Positions 34,675 to 45,795 are shown, counted from the stretch's first letter. The stretch is 64,000 bases of DNA from Paroedura picta (GCF_049243985.1 NC_135375.1:23994490-24058489); one strand, 5' to 3'. Program-made: numbers and translations. The notes: a model not told the origin generated them from the letters alone.

Positions 34675-35222
34675 GCAGTCATGGTGAAGAACACTAAAGG
34701 AATTAATTCTGGCACTAAATCTCCCCCCCCCCCTCCTCCTCACTAGCATTATATGTTTTTGTGTTGGGGGTCATGTTGTTGGATAGATATGAACGGCACA
34801 TTGATAATTTGTGTCTCTCAACACTACCCCTGAAGAGGACATCCATCAAACTAACAAGAAACTGACCGCCTCTTCACCAAAGCAGAAGATGAAAAAAGCC
34901 CTTCTCTGATCATCCACAGACAACTGCATATTCTTATTTAAGGAAATGTGGCAGGGACATCACTGTCTCCACTCCATCACTTTCTGCCACAGGCTATGAA
35001 GTGTCCTCTAATATACTGGAGGATAAAAGAAAAACACAAATCGAAGGAGAAGAGGAATTCACCAACAGGTTCTTCAACGACCACATGAGCCAGGCTTCTT
35101 TCTGGTGCTTCATTTCCATGAGAGATGGACATTCTAATAAACTGAACAAAGGAGAGACTGTGCATTTCAATGTTAATTCCCCTATGCTTCATCTGGACTG
35201 CTTGATTTGTCTGTCTGACTGT
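34675..35222 (-). repeat. Unknown repeat of about 0.5 kb, copy 1
   Basis: From CATGGTGAAGAACACTAAAG to CTTCATCTGGACTGCTTG this matches 50868-51390 at roughly 85-90 percent by eye, over the whole length. In both places the same side joins a minus-strand L2-like 3' end. Short frames on either strand are partly conserved, for example MSQASFWCFISMRDGHSNKL, but none is convincing as a gene. It could be a long 3' tail of an L2 subfamily, transduced sequence, or an unnamed element. Confidence 0.7.
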
Positions 35223-35225
35223 CAT

Positions 35226-35310
35226 ATAATAATATCTATCAATCATCTATCAATTTATCCTATCTATCATCTATCTACCTACCTACTTATCTACCTACCA
35301 ATCTATCTTA
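35226..35310. repeat. CTAT/CTAC microsatellite
   Basis: Imperfect ATCTATC and CTACCTACC units fill the junction between the unknown repeat and the L2-like 3' end. The second copy of the composite at 51.4 kb lacks this array. Confidence 0.88.
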
Positions 35311-35790
35311 TTTTCTTGAATTTCTATACCACCCTCCCATAAGGCTCAGGGCAGTTAACATAAAACGTCCTGAACCTACATCATAATCTAGCGGCAACAA
35401 TCATAACAATGGTCCCAAAATTGATCTCAACAGATTATAACAAAATACTACAACAGATTCACAGTGTGACAACAACTCTCCACTTTTAACATGAACCCAT
35501 GGGAGGTCAGCATGGCTCAGGTCATGGAGGGGGGTGTTTGGGGGACCAATAGATGATGTTGAGTCAGCTGGCTTCAACCCAAGGCCTGGTGGAGGAGCTC
35601 CCTTTTATATGCCTTTTGGAATTGTGGTCATTTAGGAAGGGACCTGATCTCTTCAGGTAGCTCGTTCCACCAGGTAGGGGCCAGGACCAAGCAGGCCCTG
35701 GCCCTGGTTGAGGTCCATCATGTTTCTTAGGGGCCAGGGATCACCAGCGAGTTGGTGGTGGCAGAGCACAGGGCTCTTTAGAGGGTATAG
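35311..35790 (-). mobile_element. L2-like LINE 3' region
   Basis: The plus-strand text AATTTCTATACCACCCTCCC is followed by the ORF end region GATCTCTTCAGGTAGCTCGT and GGCCCTGGTTGAGG. Together they give a minus-strand L2-like element truncated at its 5' end near 35790. Confidence 0.8.
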
Positions 35791-35967
35791 GCAGAGAGAA
35801 AGTCTCTCAGGTACACTGATCCCAGACCGCATATGGTTGCAGGCTACTGTTGTTGGTTGTTGATATTCTTAATTTTAAGGTGTTTCAGGAAGGTCAGAAT
35901 GATGGTGGAGACACTTGCTACTTTAAATAAGCATCTGACAAAGATCCCATCTCACAGAGCTGAAGAA

Positions 35968-36045
35968 CATCATGGAATCATGGAGTTGGAAGGGGCCATA
36001 CAGGCCATTTAGTCCAACCTCCTGTTCAGTGCAGGATCATCAATG
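35968..36045 (-). mobile_element. CR1 3' end fragment
   Basis: The plus strand GGAATCATGGAGTTGGAAGG then CATTTAGTCCAACCTCCTG is the reverse of the CR1 terminus. It is a fragment of under 100 bp. Confidence 0.82.
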
Positions 36046-36415
36046 TCAGGATAGTGCTCGAGTGGGAACAAAAGGGAGATCAAATGGCAGGAGGATGGAA
36101 AAGCCAACGAAAGGACTAGTGGAGGACAGGAAATGTGAGAGAAAACAGCTGAGGAAGGGAACAAAAAAAGGGAGAGAATCCCTCTCCCAATGATGCTTGT
36201 GTATTTGAGTTTACAAAGTAGCAACATAACCTCTGCCTATCATAGTCACATGTTAAGCATGCTTCAAAGGATTTATACTTGCATATTGATTTACTCTTTT
36301 TATGACCTTCTGTCATTTCAGATAATTTTGTGCAGAGCGGAAGCCTATTCATGAAGACAGCCTCAAGGAACAGTGTAACTAAAGGGTCACATACATAACC
36401 TGGGTCTTCCTAGAT

Positions 36416-36550
36416 CAGTGGTTCTCAACCTGGGGGTCAGGACCCCTTTGTGGGTCGAATGACCCTTTCACAGTGGTGAAGCAAGGCGAGCAGCTTGGCC
36501 GGGGGGGGGGGGTGCCGCCACTGTTGCCGCTCCTCCTGCAGGGGTCTTTC
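36416..36550. mobile_element. SPIN-like hAT element, left end
   Basis: It begins CAGTGGTTCTCAACCTGGGG, then AGGACCCCTTTGTGGGTCGA, then ATGACCCTTTCACAG. This closely resembles the terminus of the SPACE INVADERS/OC1 group of hAT elements, which are known for horizontal transfer between vertebrates. I did not find the right end. The G run at 36500-36512 lies inside. Confidence 0.65.
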
Positions 36551-37751
36551 AGGAGCAACGGAGTACCTAGCCTGGAATGCCATTTCCTCTCCTGCTAATG
36601 CTGAAGAAAATTCAATCTACATGAGAATACACAATCAAAACAGCATTTACATAATGCATACCATTTTAATCCTTGATTGTGCTGCTGGTAAAGCACAATC
36701 AAGCTTTCCTTGTTAACGAATTTTTGAGTTGAGATACACACTAAATCCATATCATAATTATTGGGAGAAAGTTAAGGTGATGATTAATTTTACCAGCATC
36801 CCTCTACATGTCCCTGACTGAACAGGAAAGGGCTTGATCCCTCTCATAACCCTCTAAATAGTTGCAGCCAGAAATTTGCTGGGCAGGATTTGAACCAAAC
36901 CCTGCTCATTTGTAAATATCAGAAAAGATGAGTCAGGAAGGTTGGAGACCTCTCAGTGAAGCAATTATTCTGCCATCTCACTACCTGGTTTAATTTTCCA
37001 GGGCAGCAGTAAGGGGATAATGACTCAACATGGAAGTGTCTGAGAAAGATCTCATCAAACCAGGACATCATCCTAGCAAACAAAATGTTCCTATTTGGTA
37101 TCTTCGTTAATCCTTTTTCTATCAAAGGACTTCTAGCATGCTTAATAGGAATTCCATTCATTCCTATTTACCCACACTCTCCCTGAAGTGCAACAATCTC
37201 TTTGAATTAATTCCATTTGGATCCAAAGAGAACTTCAAAGAGAGGATGGGTTTGCAAAATTTCAGAATTTCCCTGCTTTGAGACCGGCAATGTTTTCCCA
37301 AGCTTTCCTATGCTCATTCTAGGACATTTATCCTGGTTGGGCAGGAGGGAAACAGGTTACATCCACATGTGATTTTTCCATTAAAACCAGTAGGAATCTA
37401 CCTTCTAGTATGATTTATCTTTAAATGAGATTTCTAAGACTTTGACTCACATTGAAATGGGATGTGGCCAATATATGTATGCACCAAACCAGGTGTTCAT
37501 AGAAACTGTATAATTTCAAGATTTTTGATTGGATCAGCCAGTAGTCTCAAATTGTTTCAAACTTTTCAGCCCAAGGATTGGTTTGCAAATTAAATTCTGC
37601 AGGTGTAAAATGTTAATTGTTATCTCATTCATCTGATTTTCCAAATTTTTCACCCATGAGCCATCTGAAACTTCACCTGTTTTGGTTTAGGAATAATAAA
37701 TCTAATGTCTACAAAATGTAAAATATGAAGAAGTTTTAAAAGCTCTTAATC
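36551..37751. other. Intergenic, nothing recognised
   Basis: No gene, RNA gene or repeat end. The first 150 bases may still belong to the SPIN-like element. Confidence 0.4.
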
Positions 37752-37759
37752 TGGTAGGT

Positions 37760-38115
37760 CAGTGTTCCCCAACCCCCGGTCTGGGGACCGGTACCGGGCC
37801 GTGGATCAGTCGATACCGGCCCGTGCTCCTCCTCGTCCTCCTCCCCAACTGCTGCCTCGGGGGCTGCCCTGCCACTTTTGTGCTCTCCAGCGGCTGCCAC
37901 GGCTGGGGCTCCATCTCGGCGTGGCACTGTGCAGCTGCTGCTGGCAGCGCTCCCCAGTGGGTGGCGGGATGTCAGGGGCGCCGGCGGGAAAACAAGTGGA
38001 GCCGGGGCTCAGGTGGCGATGGCGACATCCCTCGGCAAAACACTACTGCCCCGGGCCTCAGTAAAATTGTCAAGCGTTGACCGGTCCCCGGTGATAAAAA
38101 GGTTGGGGACCACTG
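37760..38115. mobile_element. hAT-like non-autonomous element, CpG-rich
   Basis: Ends CAGTGTTCCCCAACC and GGTTGGGGACCACTG are flanked by the perfect 8-bp duplication TGGTAGGT (37752-37759 and 38116-38123). The outer parts also pair (GGGGACCGG with CCGGTCCCC). The 356-bp interior is CpG-rich and has no transposase. It is related by its ends to the elements at 21.0 and 53.9 kb. Confidence 0.92.
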
Positions 38116-38121
38116 TGGTAG

Positions 38122-38255
38122 GTAACCATGCTGGTCCAAAGTCAAATACAAATATAGAAGTATATCACTCCTTTGATCATGAATCAACCAAAATCAGACA
38201 AAACAGCACGCAAACTTGAGTTTTCTGAAAGACTTCATCAGGTTGGTAGTTCAAA
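38122..38255 (-). mobile_element. Unnamed repeat with hammerhead-like core
   Basis: The plus strand has AACCATGCTGGTCCAAAGTC at one side. The minus strand has CTGATGAAG at 38241-38233, then a weak hairpin, then CTCAAGTTTGC. The head resembles the GTTGGTCTGAAG ends of the elements at 39.8 and 49.0 kb, so they are probably one superfamily. Confidence 0.5.
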
Positions 38256-38879
38256 GGGGGAAGGGGGAGAAAGGTGACTTAGGAATGCACCTTTATGCTC
38301 CACCTATTGAGAATTACCTTACATTATGCATCAAATGTACATTAGAGGACTTAAGATCACCTTGTCCCATTTTTTAATCTCCAGCCTGCTAAATGGTTCT
38401 AGAGTGGCCAAAAGCTTGCACACTGTTTTGTTTTATTTTGGTTGTTCTTAATGAATGGCATGGCACAATCTATGTTTTTCATACATAAGCATGTGATAAA
38501 AAAAGATTAAAAATAAAGTTAGATGAAATTAGTCTTAGAATCAGGTAAAGAGGTCATTAAGTGATAACACCCCCGATAATAATTCTGCTTGCTCATTTTT
38601 GCAACGCTGCCTTAAAAATACAAAGTTTGGAAGAAAAATAACTTCTGGTTTCAAGTTTTATTTTAGGATTTGTTTTACTTGCATTATATATGGTAATATG
38701 TATGTATAAGACTGTATTGTTTCCAGCCATAGGCCATTACAATGCAATCAATATCATATCAGTTGATATAAAAACAGTAAAAGAATTGGAACAATACATG
38801 CGGTAGTCCAGAGATAATAAAAGACAGTAAGAATTCAGGTTTCTAGCTCTCTGGTGGGGTAATTTTGGCTTGAATTTTC

Positions 38880-39345
38880 CTTGCTGCTAATACAAATAGT
38901 GAAACATAACTAATTATGGGGTTGGTATCCGATAATAAAAAGACTATTTTGTCCAAATTCGCTAAGAAGTTCTTGCCACTCAAAATCTCTCAATATATTT
39001 GGTTCTTGGCTCCACGTATACTGGACAATCCAAAACATAATGATAAAGGTCTTCAACAGCAGGTTCTCTACAAATACATAGGTGAAGGGCAAAAGGTACA
39101 CCGGAAAAACAGCCTGAGAGTAGGGCTGATGGCATAACCTGAAAGCGTAAATGAGCAAACGCCATTCAAAGTTTTTGTACAGAAATGGCTACTAAAGTCT
39201 GATATGAGATGGGCTGTTTTGAATAGTTTAAACAAAGGAGAAAAGTTAGATTTTATTATTGTTTGCCTGTCCAATATGGCATCAGTATTAAAGACCCAAT
39301 CTCTCAGATTAGATGCATAGGATTTCTCCGACAATCTAATTCACG
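38880..39345 (-). pseudogene. LINE ORF C-terminal fragment
   Basis: On the minus strand, frames give ASNLRDWVFNTDAILDRQ, MAFAHLRFQVMPSALLSGCF and then SGVPFALHLCICREPAVEDL followed by YHYVLDCPVYVEPR. The pattern C-x-C, H, C resembles the zinc-binding end of some non-LTR retrotransposon proteins. The pieces lie in more than one frame, so it is decayed. It may belong to the same LINE family as the RT fragment at 32.8 kb. Confidence 0.6.
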
Positions 39346-39384
39346 TCTTTTAGTAATTCCACTTCCTATGGATCACTGGATTCC

Positions 39385-39535
39385 TAAAGAAGGAGAGTCC
39401 TGTAGCATCTTAAAGACTGACAACATTTGCGGCAGGGTATGAGCCTTCATGAGTCACTGCTCACTTCTTCAGAGCAGTGACTTATGAGAAGCCCATGCTC
39501 TGCCACAAATGGTGGTTGTCTTTATGGACTTCTCT
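39385..39535. mobile_element. Inverted-repeat element with hammerhead-like core
   Basis: The arms CATTTGCGGCAGGGTATGAG (about 39424) and its inverted partner near 39488-39510 (GCTCTGCCACAAATG) flank a hairpin. On the minus strand, 39472-39443 reads CTGAAGA, A, GTGAG, CAGTGA, CTCAT, then GAAGGC. It shares CTTAAAGACTGACAACA with the family at 49.1 kb. Confidence 0.6.
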
Positions 39536-39717
39536 CCTCTCTCTCTCTCTTTTTTAACTAACATAGCTAGACTGACAGGACTACCCATCTTGATCTGGTT
39601 TCCAACAGAGTGCTTATCAGGTGGTTCTAACATGGTGCACAGTGTGAAAAATAGTTCCCAGAACATGTGGCATTTGCCTGACTCCCTCTTTGCTTTCTGT
39701 TTCTCCTCCAAATTTGA

Positions 39718-39905
39718 ACCAAATTTGAGCCCTGTAGCACCTGTAAAACCAACACAGTTTTATTCAAGATAGGCACTTTAATTGATTCAACGGGGCTTGC
39801 TCTCAGGGACACGAAAGCTAATACCTTGTTGGTCTTAAAGGTCACAGGACTGAAAACATTCTTCTCCTGCTTTGGACCAACACGGCTACACACCAGAATC
39901 CATCT
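39718..39905. mobile_element. Inverted-repeat repeat of the same superfamily
   Basis: It carries AACACAGTTTTATTCAAGAT, CACGAAAGCTAATACCTTG, TTGGTCTTAAAGGTCACAGG and TTTGGACCAACACGGCTAC. These are the arm motifs also seen, inverted, at 49.05 kb. One arm is well preserved and the other eroded. Confidence 0.6.
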
Positions 39906-40029
39906 ACTTGAAATGTTAAGGGAGAAGATGCCTCCTTCCAGAAACTACGTCTAACTTTAAGCTTTGGAGGGGATACTATATTTCCCAGAGTGCACTGGGC
40001 TCCACGGATATGCAACAGCCCCAAGGGGA

Positions 40030-40170
40030 AAGACAGTCTTCAAGCAAAGGTTGGATATACACTTTTCTTGGATGCCTTAGGATGTTTTGGGCTGATCCTG
40101 CGTTGAGCAGGGGGTTGGACTAGATGGCCTGTATGGCCCCTTCCAACTCTATGATTCTATGATTCTACAG
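40030..40170 (+). mobile_element. CR1 3' end fragment
   Basis: AAGCAAAGGTTGGATATACA, AGCAGGGGGTTGGACTAGAT and CCAACTCTATGATTCTATGA match the end of the long CR1 at 58.0-60.4 kb almost base for base. It may belong to the same young subfamily. Confidence 0.9.
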
Positions 40171-41257
40171 AGAAGTGAAGGAGGTCTGGAATCTCTTATC
40201 TCTGATCTGCCTCCATCTTCCTGCCCACCAGAGCAGCCACAACAAATACATTGGAGACTGAAAGAGATGGAATGTCCTGATGTTCACCTCTCTTTGAAGG
40301 GGAAAACTCATAAGTGGCTTAAGATCATACTTTAATCCGAAGGAGGACAAGCTTCAGCAACATCAGTATGTCACCACAGACATTGTACCACTGCGAAGCA
40401 GCCCAGAGTCGAACGTGCTGTCAAGTACTACACATTCTCTCAAGTCATTAGGGGGGGAAATGCTCATTTCATCCCTGCCTTCAATTATGTGAGGTGCGTC
40501 TGATCCCAGTTTAATCTACAAACCCGACTTTGTAGTCTAATACCGCCTTGTCCCTGCTGCTAAATCCACCTGCCATAAAGCTCAGCGAGAAAAGTTGTGT
40601 AAGAAAGAGTTTGACTGACTCCCTGCCTTGATCCCCTTTCTACACACCTCCTTTTTCTAAGATGATTTGAAAGTCCAGACTCAGTGCATTTCTTTTACTT
40701 GCTCCTTTTCAAGCGTTGCTTTTTGATGCTCACCTCAGTTACTTTTCTTAGGGAAAAAAGAAATGCCCAAAGGTTTTTCTTCAGGGACCACCTTAATGAT
40801 CTTCCTAACAAGGTCCCTCGTTAAGCTTAACAAAGGGGAGCTCAAGTTTAGGAGCCAATTTGGTGTCTGAGTTGAACTCCCTGCCCTCTTTTTCTCTGCT
40901 GCTTTCTGGAAGAAGCTGAATGAGACTCACCACCTTAATGCTCCTGAAAATGCCATGCCTCTCTCCTGCAGTCAGTGAGAAAACCAATTGCTTGTACTGG
41001 GGAAGGGGGAATGAAATGAGAACCTATAGCAGAGATCTTCCCAGTCTCTGTTCAAGTAAAACAGCAGTCTCCAAAGAATGTACTGCCTCCGAGCAATAAA
41101 AGACACTTTTCTAAATGACCTAAGGCAGCAATCCTTAGGTAGAGTGGACTACAATGGGACTTCTGAGTTGCCCTAATTAGCATTATCCCCTTTGTGCTCA
41201 GATTTCGGGCCCAATTGGGGTCACTGTGGGCGGGCAGGTAGTTGTGAATTTCCTGCA
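40171..41257. other. Intergenic, nothing recognised
   Basis: No gene. The stretch 40430-40700 looks non-repetitive. Reading frames are short. Confidence 0.4.
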
Positions 41258-41325
41258 TTCTGCAGGGGGTTGGACTAGATGACTGTGGAGATCCTTTCCA
41301 ACTAAATGATCCTGTGACTCTAAGT
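41258..41325 (+). mobile_element. CR1 3' end fragment
   Basis: TCTGCAGGGGGTTGGACTAG, then GATCCTTTCCAACTAAATGA and TCCTGTGACTCTA, form an eroded CR1 terminus of a subfamily different from the one at 40.1 kb. Confidence 0.8.
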
Positions 41326-41387
41326 ATGGTTCTACCGGAATTTTAATTGAACGCCAGGTTACATAGATTGATTCCCTTAGAGGAAAT

Positions 41388-41512
41388 GGCAGCTTTGGAG
41401 TATGGATTCTATGGCATCCCATCCCTGCTGTGATCTCTTCCCAAACTCCACCCTGCCAAAGCTCAGCCTCCAAATCTCCAGGAATTTTCCAATCTGGAGT
41501 GGCTAGCCCAAT
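41388..41512 (+). repeat. Unnamed 220-bp repeat, partial copy
   Basis: Shares GCAGCTTTGGAGTATGGATT, CTCCAAATCTCCAGGAATTT and TCTGGAGTGGCTAGCC with the copy at 31.85 kb. The first half is missing. Confidence 0.5.
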
Positions 41513-41660
41513 GCTGAAGCCAGTTTTAACAGTCTACATGTGGTAGGATCCAGATGGAGCAAGTTGGAGGAAGCAGGTTTTAGCACTTCACTTTTCCACT
41601 GGCCATCTCTTGCATACTCCCAAAAGCTATTGCTGTAGATGGAGGAGAAGGACTCTAGAG

Positions 41661-41802
41661 CAGGGGTAGTCAACCTGTGTTCCTCCAGACATCCATGGAC
41701 TACAATTCCTATGAGCCCATGACAGCATTTGCAAATGCTGGCAGGGGCTCATAGGAATTGTAGTCCATGGACATCTGGAGGACCACAGGTTGACTACCCC
41801 TG
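41661..41802. mobile_element. Foldback hAT-type MITE, copy 3 (subfamily B)
   Basis: A 142-bp palindrome with the perfect duplication CTCTAGAG (41653-41660 and 41803-41810). The centre is 6 bp longer than in the standard copies. The variant ATTCCTATGAG is mirrored in the opposite arm as CTCATAGGAAT. Confidence 0.92.
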
Positions 41803-42224
41803 CTCTAGAGCACCATTTTATGCAGCATGGGGAGTGTTGAAAGGAACCACTTTCCCCCATTCTTGATCAAGCAGGGTCATCACTTGCCATCACTTGGATC
41901 CAGCTGGGCCATTGTCTTCATCCCAAGCAAGGGATGTAACTCTGTTGCCTTCTCCTGTGCTGTTTCATTGTGGTTTGGCTTGGACACAGTGGACAGCAAT
42001 ACAGATCCAGGAGAAAATTCCCGTTAGGTGCCATAAATGGCCAGGAGTGAGCTGAGCCCCTTCAATGAAATGATGCCTTCTTCATCCCCACCAGTCATTT
42101 GGTCAAATAAGCAGCCCTGAGAGTGAACTCCAGATTGAACTCCAGACATCCAAATATTGCCTGCCTAAGAATGAACATACCAAATTCTGCAGATCCCCCT
42201 CCCCCAAAAACTCTGCATGGCCTA

Positions 42225-43015
42225 TGTCGAGAACGACTAGTTTGGGCAGCGCGGGGGGTCCGGAGAAGGAGCGTGAGGACAGGAGCGGAAACCTAAGAAA
42301 GGAAGATACAGAGGAAGAGATCCCGACAGACCCTCTTTGGATACGAAACTTACATAAAGGGATGTGGGGAATCAGTTCGCCAGGGGTGGGGGAAACGGTA
42401 GCACAGGGGCAGTCAGTACAAGCGGGGAGAGCAAGGGAGAAACCCAGGGTGGGGTGGGGGCGGAGAGACGCGGAGTCCCGGAAGGGCGAGGTCCGCCTGA
42501 GAAGCCCGGAGGGTGGAGACAGGGGCTAGAGAGGCTACTTAAGGAAGCGTCAATGAGGAGACGGGGTTGGAGGTGGAGGTGTAGTGAAGGAACTACCCTG
42601 AACCCAGGAGCAGGAGAGAGAGTACCGACTCCGTTCTGAGACGCTGTTTCCTACAGATAAAGCCTTCTAGTCCCGGGTCTCCCTCACCGAACAACGTGGC
42701 GGACCCAAAGCGTGGCAAAGACCCTGCGGACCCTGACAGCCCACCACTCTGGAAGACAGCCAATACTACAACACTGATAATGGGAAGGGTAAGATGCCAT
42801 TCATGCAAAAATACATGCCTATTTGGGTTTTTTTTTTGGGGGGGGGTATCTCATCTGCCCACCCACAGGGGATTTGTGGCAGCTATGATCCTATTACGAC
42901 ATTCTAATCTAGAACGAGAATAAAGATCCAACAAGCTCAACCGAGCAACTAAAAGGAAGCAGAAGTTATGGCTGCCAGTAGTGGCACACAACAGCAGGCG
43001 GCCCTAACTATGACC
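42225..43015 (+). mobile_element. Probable LTR-retrotransposon fossil (5' part)
   Basis: The block 42225-42693 starts TG and ends CA. It is GC-rich, has a possible core promoter at TACTTAAGG (about 42537) and an AATAAA-like signal AGATAAAGC (about 42656), as expected for a long terminal repeat. A TGG-starting sequence that could be a primer-binding site follows at about 42697. After a short leader, a gag-like start is possible near 42970. The element is truncated, no second LTR or polymerase region was found, and it looks old. A Ty3/gypsy-type origin is only a guess. Confidence 0.4.
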
Positions 43016-43089
43016 GAGAGTTATATAGCCTTTTGCTTCTGCTTGCATCTCCTATGAGGCACTGTTGCCAGTTCCCTTGCTCAGTAGAC

Positions 43090-43225
43090 CAGGGGTAGTC
43101 AACCTGTGGTCCTCCAGATGTCCATGGACTACAATTCCCATGAGCCCCTGCCAGAGTTTGCTGGCAGGGGCTCATGGGAATTGTAGTCCATGGACATCTG
43201 GAGGACCACAGGTTGACTACCCCTG
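43090..43225. mobile_element. Foldback hAT-type MITE, copy 4 (subfamily B)
   Basis: This 136-bp palindrome starts CAGGGGTAGTCAACCTGTGG. It has the perfect duplication CAGTAGAC (43082-43089 and 43226-43233). The two arms are nearly identical and only the central few bases are unpaired. Confidence 0.94.
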
Positions 43226-43488
43226 CAGTAGACAACAGTCATAAACACGCCCAAGGCAAGGCAGTATGGGTGCTCTATCATGTGTACCTTTATTCTCCCA
43301 GCTTTTCTGGAATCCTGGAAATATCTCATTGAACCCATCCTTGGATGCTTGTCACTCAAGCCACAAAACGCATCAAATGTTTTTAATCCACAAAAAGCTG
43401 GGTACGTGTGGGGAAACAAACGAGACTACCAAGGCAACAGGAGTGGAACTTCCCCGTGCCTTGTCACAAACATGAGGTAGTGTAAATA

Positions 43489-43694
43489 CAGTATTTGCTG
43501 GTGTATAAGACTACTTTCCCCCCCCCTGAAAAACATGCCTCCAAATGGGGTGGAGGCATACTATACGCCGGGTGCACTTCAGTTGGGATAGACATAGCTG
43601 CCCATAGTGGCCCATATTACTATAATGTAATGTAACGAACTCTATATTTTGAGTGGAAATGTTGGGGGGTCGTCTTATACGCCGGCAAATACAG
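43489..43694. mobile_element. Tc1/mariner-like MITE
   Basis: The ends CAGTATTTGCTGGTGTATAA and, inverted, CTGTATTTGCCGGCGTATAA are flanked by TA on both sides (43487-43488 and 43695-43696), as for Tc1/mariner target sites. The 206-bp interior has no coding capacity. Confidence 0.8.
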
Positions 43695-43696
43695 TA

Positions 43697-45005
43697 ATCA
43701 GGAAGTGTGTGGCAGAAGCATTACATGTCGCTTTCAATCACATCAAACTACACTGTAGCGGCTCAGTTCATGGATAAAACCATTCACCACCTGTTTTCGC
43801 CTAAGCATTTGCATATAGTTATTTGGCTGTCTTGGGTTCCCTGCCCCCATACCCCAGGGTGAAAAAACGGGATGAGTGTTTCATGGTGCAGTCATTTGTA
43901 CATGAAAATGAAATACCATCCCTTCAGAGGAGCACTGATCAAGGGCAGCTGCTAGATCCTGACCCGTAATTGGTGCAGCTTTATAAATCAGAAAGGAAGT
44001 TGGTTGGTACTGTACTTTAGATATAAGCACCATGGCCCACTCCAATTTCAATATTGATTTATTTAGAAATGGTATCTAGCGATTTTGGAGTGGGAGCGGA
44101 GCAAACAATCCAGAACGATGTCCCATGTGCCTCTGCTTTAATGTTGGGGGGGGGGGAGAGAAGATGGGGTGGGCAGGATTTGGGGTAGTGAGGAGCTCAG
44201 TGGAATATAAAACTATGGAGTTCACTTGCTGGGCGGTTATCACCACGTTACATAATTTTATGTGGGTTGTATTGTGGGGTTTAAAACTGCGTTTTAATAT
44301 GGATTCTTGTAATTTTACAATGACTGTACCAGTACTCGACCTGGCCAGGATCATATTATAAATAAATAAAAACCAAGCAGCCATTTTCTTCATGGTAACA
44401 ACTGAACTCTTTAGTATGGAGATGAACAATAATTCCAGGGGATCTTATTAATTCATTTTGACCCAGTTCTTCCTCAAAATAGTGGCTCTGATTGGGCAAG
44501 CGCTTCACTTCTTCCACAAAAAAATTGATTAAGTTCCTCTGACACCTCCCCATTTTCCTTTTGTTGTCCATGGCCAACTTGTCTCCCTGGTGGGTTTCCT
44601 GATGCATTTAAATAAATGTTTCCTGTTTGTCTTGATGTTTCTACCAGTCTCCTCCTCAAATATTCTTTTTGCTCACTTCATTATCAAATTTGCTTTGCAA
44701 AAACCCATGCAGCACCTCAGTCAGGCACACCTTCTACTTTTTAAAGAAAGCCCTTTTTTTCTTTCATGGCTTTCTATGAACCATGCAGGCATCCTTTTAG
44801 ACACAATACTTTCTGTGACTTGAGGTATACATTCCAGCTGAGTCTCATTTAGTGTAATTCTGAAAAGCTTCCAAGGCTTGACTCTCTTCATCATTATCCT
44901 TTTTAACATCCTTCTGACTAGTCCTCTCATTTTTGTCCTCCTTTTGAAATTAAACCAAGCTTGATTGGTTTAGACTATGGGTGCATCTTTCCATTGCCAT
45001 GAATG
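43697..45005. other. Intergenic, nothing firm
   Basis: A G run lies at 44147-44156 next to an inverted fragment of the unnamed 220-bp repeat (to about 44225). The stretch 44400-44950 shows no repeat end and no exon that I could recognise. Confidence 0.4.
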
Positions 45006-45009
45006 CTGA

Positions 45010-45185
45010 AGTTAATGGCACAGCAGACACCGTAGTGGTCAAGAGCTGCAGACCCTAATCTGGAGAAATGGGTCTGATTCCTCCCTCCTCCACATGAAAC
45101 CTGCTGGGTGACCTTGGGCCAGTCACAGTTCTCTCAGAGCTCTCTCAGTTCCACTGAGTGACTACTGCAGTCTGAGGACACAAGG
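45010..45185 (+). mobile_element. tRNA-SINE family A-related, head part
   Basis: GACACCGTAGTGGTCAAGAG, GGGTCTGATTCCTCCCTCC and GTGACCTTGGGCCAGTCACA give the tRNA head and the start of the body. The tail is missing. Confidence 0.75.
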
Positions 45186-45280
45186 GTAGGTATAAGGGGA
45201 GGGAGGAAAAACTCCATAAAGACAGAACTGGGGGGAAATTGGCCACAGCTTATACTTGAATACAGCATAAGGAGACACTC

Positions 45281-45596
45281 TGGAAGGCTGGTGAGGCTGA
45301 GAGAGCTCTTGACAGGACTACTTGATCAGAGCACCACCAGGGCTGTGACAAGCCCAAGGTCACCCAGCTCAGGGGTAGTCAACCTGTGGTCCTCCAGATG
45401 TTCATGGACTTCAATTCCCATGAGCCCCTGCCAGCAAACACTGGCAGGGGCTCATGGGAATTGTAGTCCATGAATATTTGGAGGACCACAGGTTGACTAC
45501 CCCTGACCCAGCTGACTGCATGTGAGGGAGCAGGAAATCAAATTCAACTCCTCAAATTAGAAGTTGCCACTCTTAACCACTACACAAAGCTGGCTT
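45281..45596 (-). mobile_element. tRNA-SINE family A interrupted by MITE copy 5
   Basis: The plus-strand SINE text GGTGAGGCTGAGAGAGCTCT to CAAGGTCACCCAGCT stops at 45369. It resumes after the MITE with GACTGCATGTGAGGGAGCAG and ends TCTTAACCACTACACAAAGC. The SINE sequence ACCCAGCT became the 8-bp target duplication, so the order of insertion is certain. Confidence 0.92.
45370..45505. mobile_element. Foldback hAT-type MITE, copy 5 (subfamily B), inside a SINE
   Basis: A 136-bp palindrome with the perfect duplication ACCCAGCT (45362-45369 and 45506-45513). The target is the body of a tRNA SINE, which gives a direct before/after comparison of the insertion site. Confidence 0.95.
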
Positions 45597-45659
45597 ATTT
45601 TATAGATATAATTAAAATTCAATAAACTATTAAATACATTTCTACAATAGTGTTTACTG

Positions 45660-45795
45660 CAGGGGTAGTCAAACTGCGGCCCTCCAGATGTCCATGGACT
45701 ACAATTCCCAGAAGCCCCTGCCAGCAAATGCTGGCAGGGGCTTCTGGGAATTGTAGTCCATTGACATCTGGAGGGCCGCAGTTTGACTACCCCTG
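45660..45795. mobile_element. Foldback hAT-type MITE, copy 6 (subfamily A)
   Basis: This 136-bp palindrome starts CAGGGGTAGTCAAACTGCGG. It has the perfect duplication GTTTACTG (45652-45659 and 45796-45803). The variant CCCAGAAGCCCC is mirrored as GGGGCTTCTGGG. It lies only 154 bp from copy 5, but belongs to the other subfamily. Confidence 0.95.
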
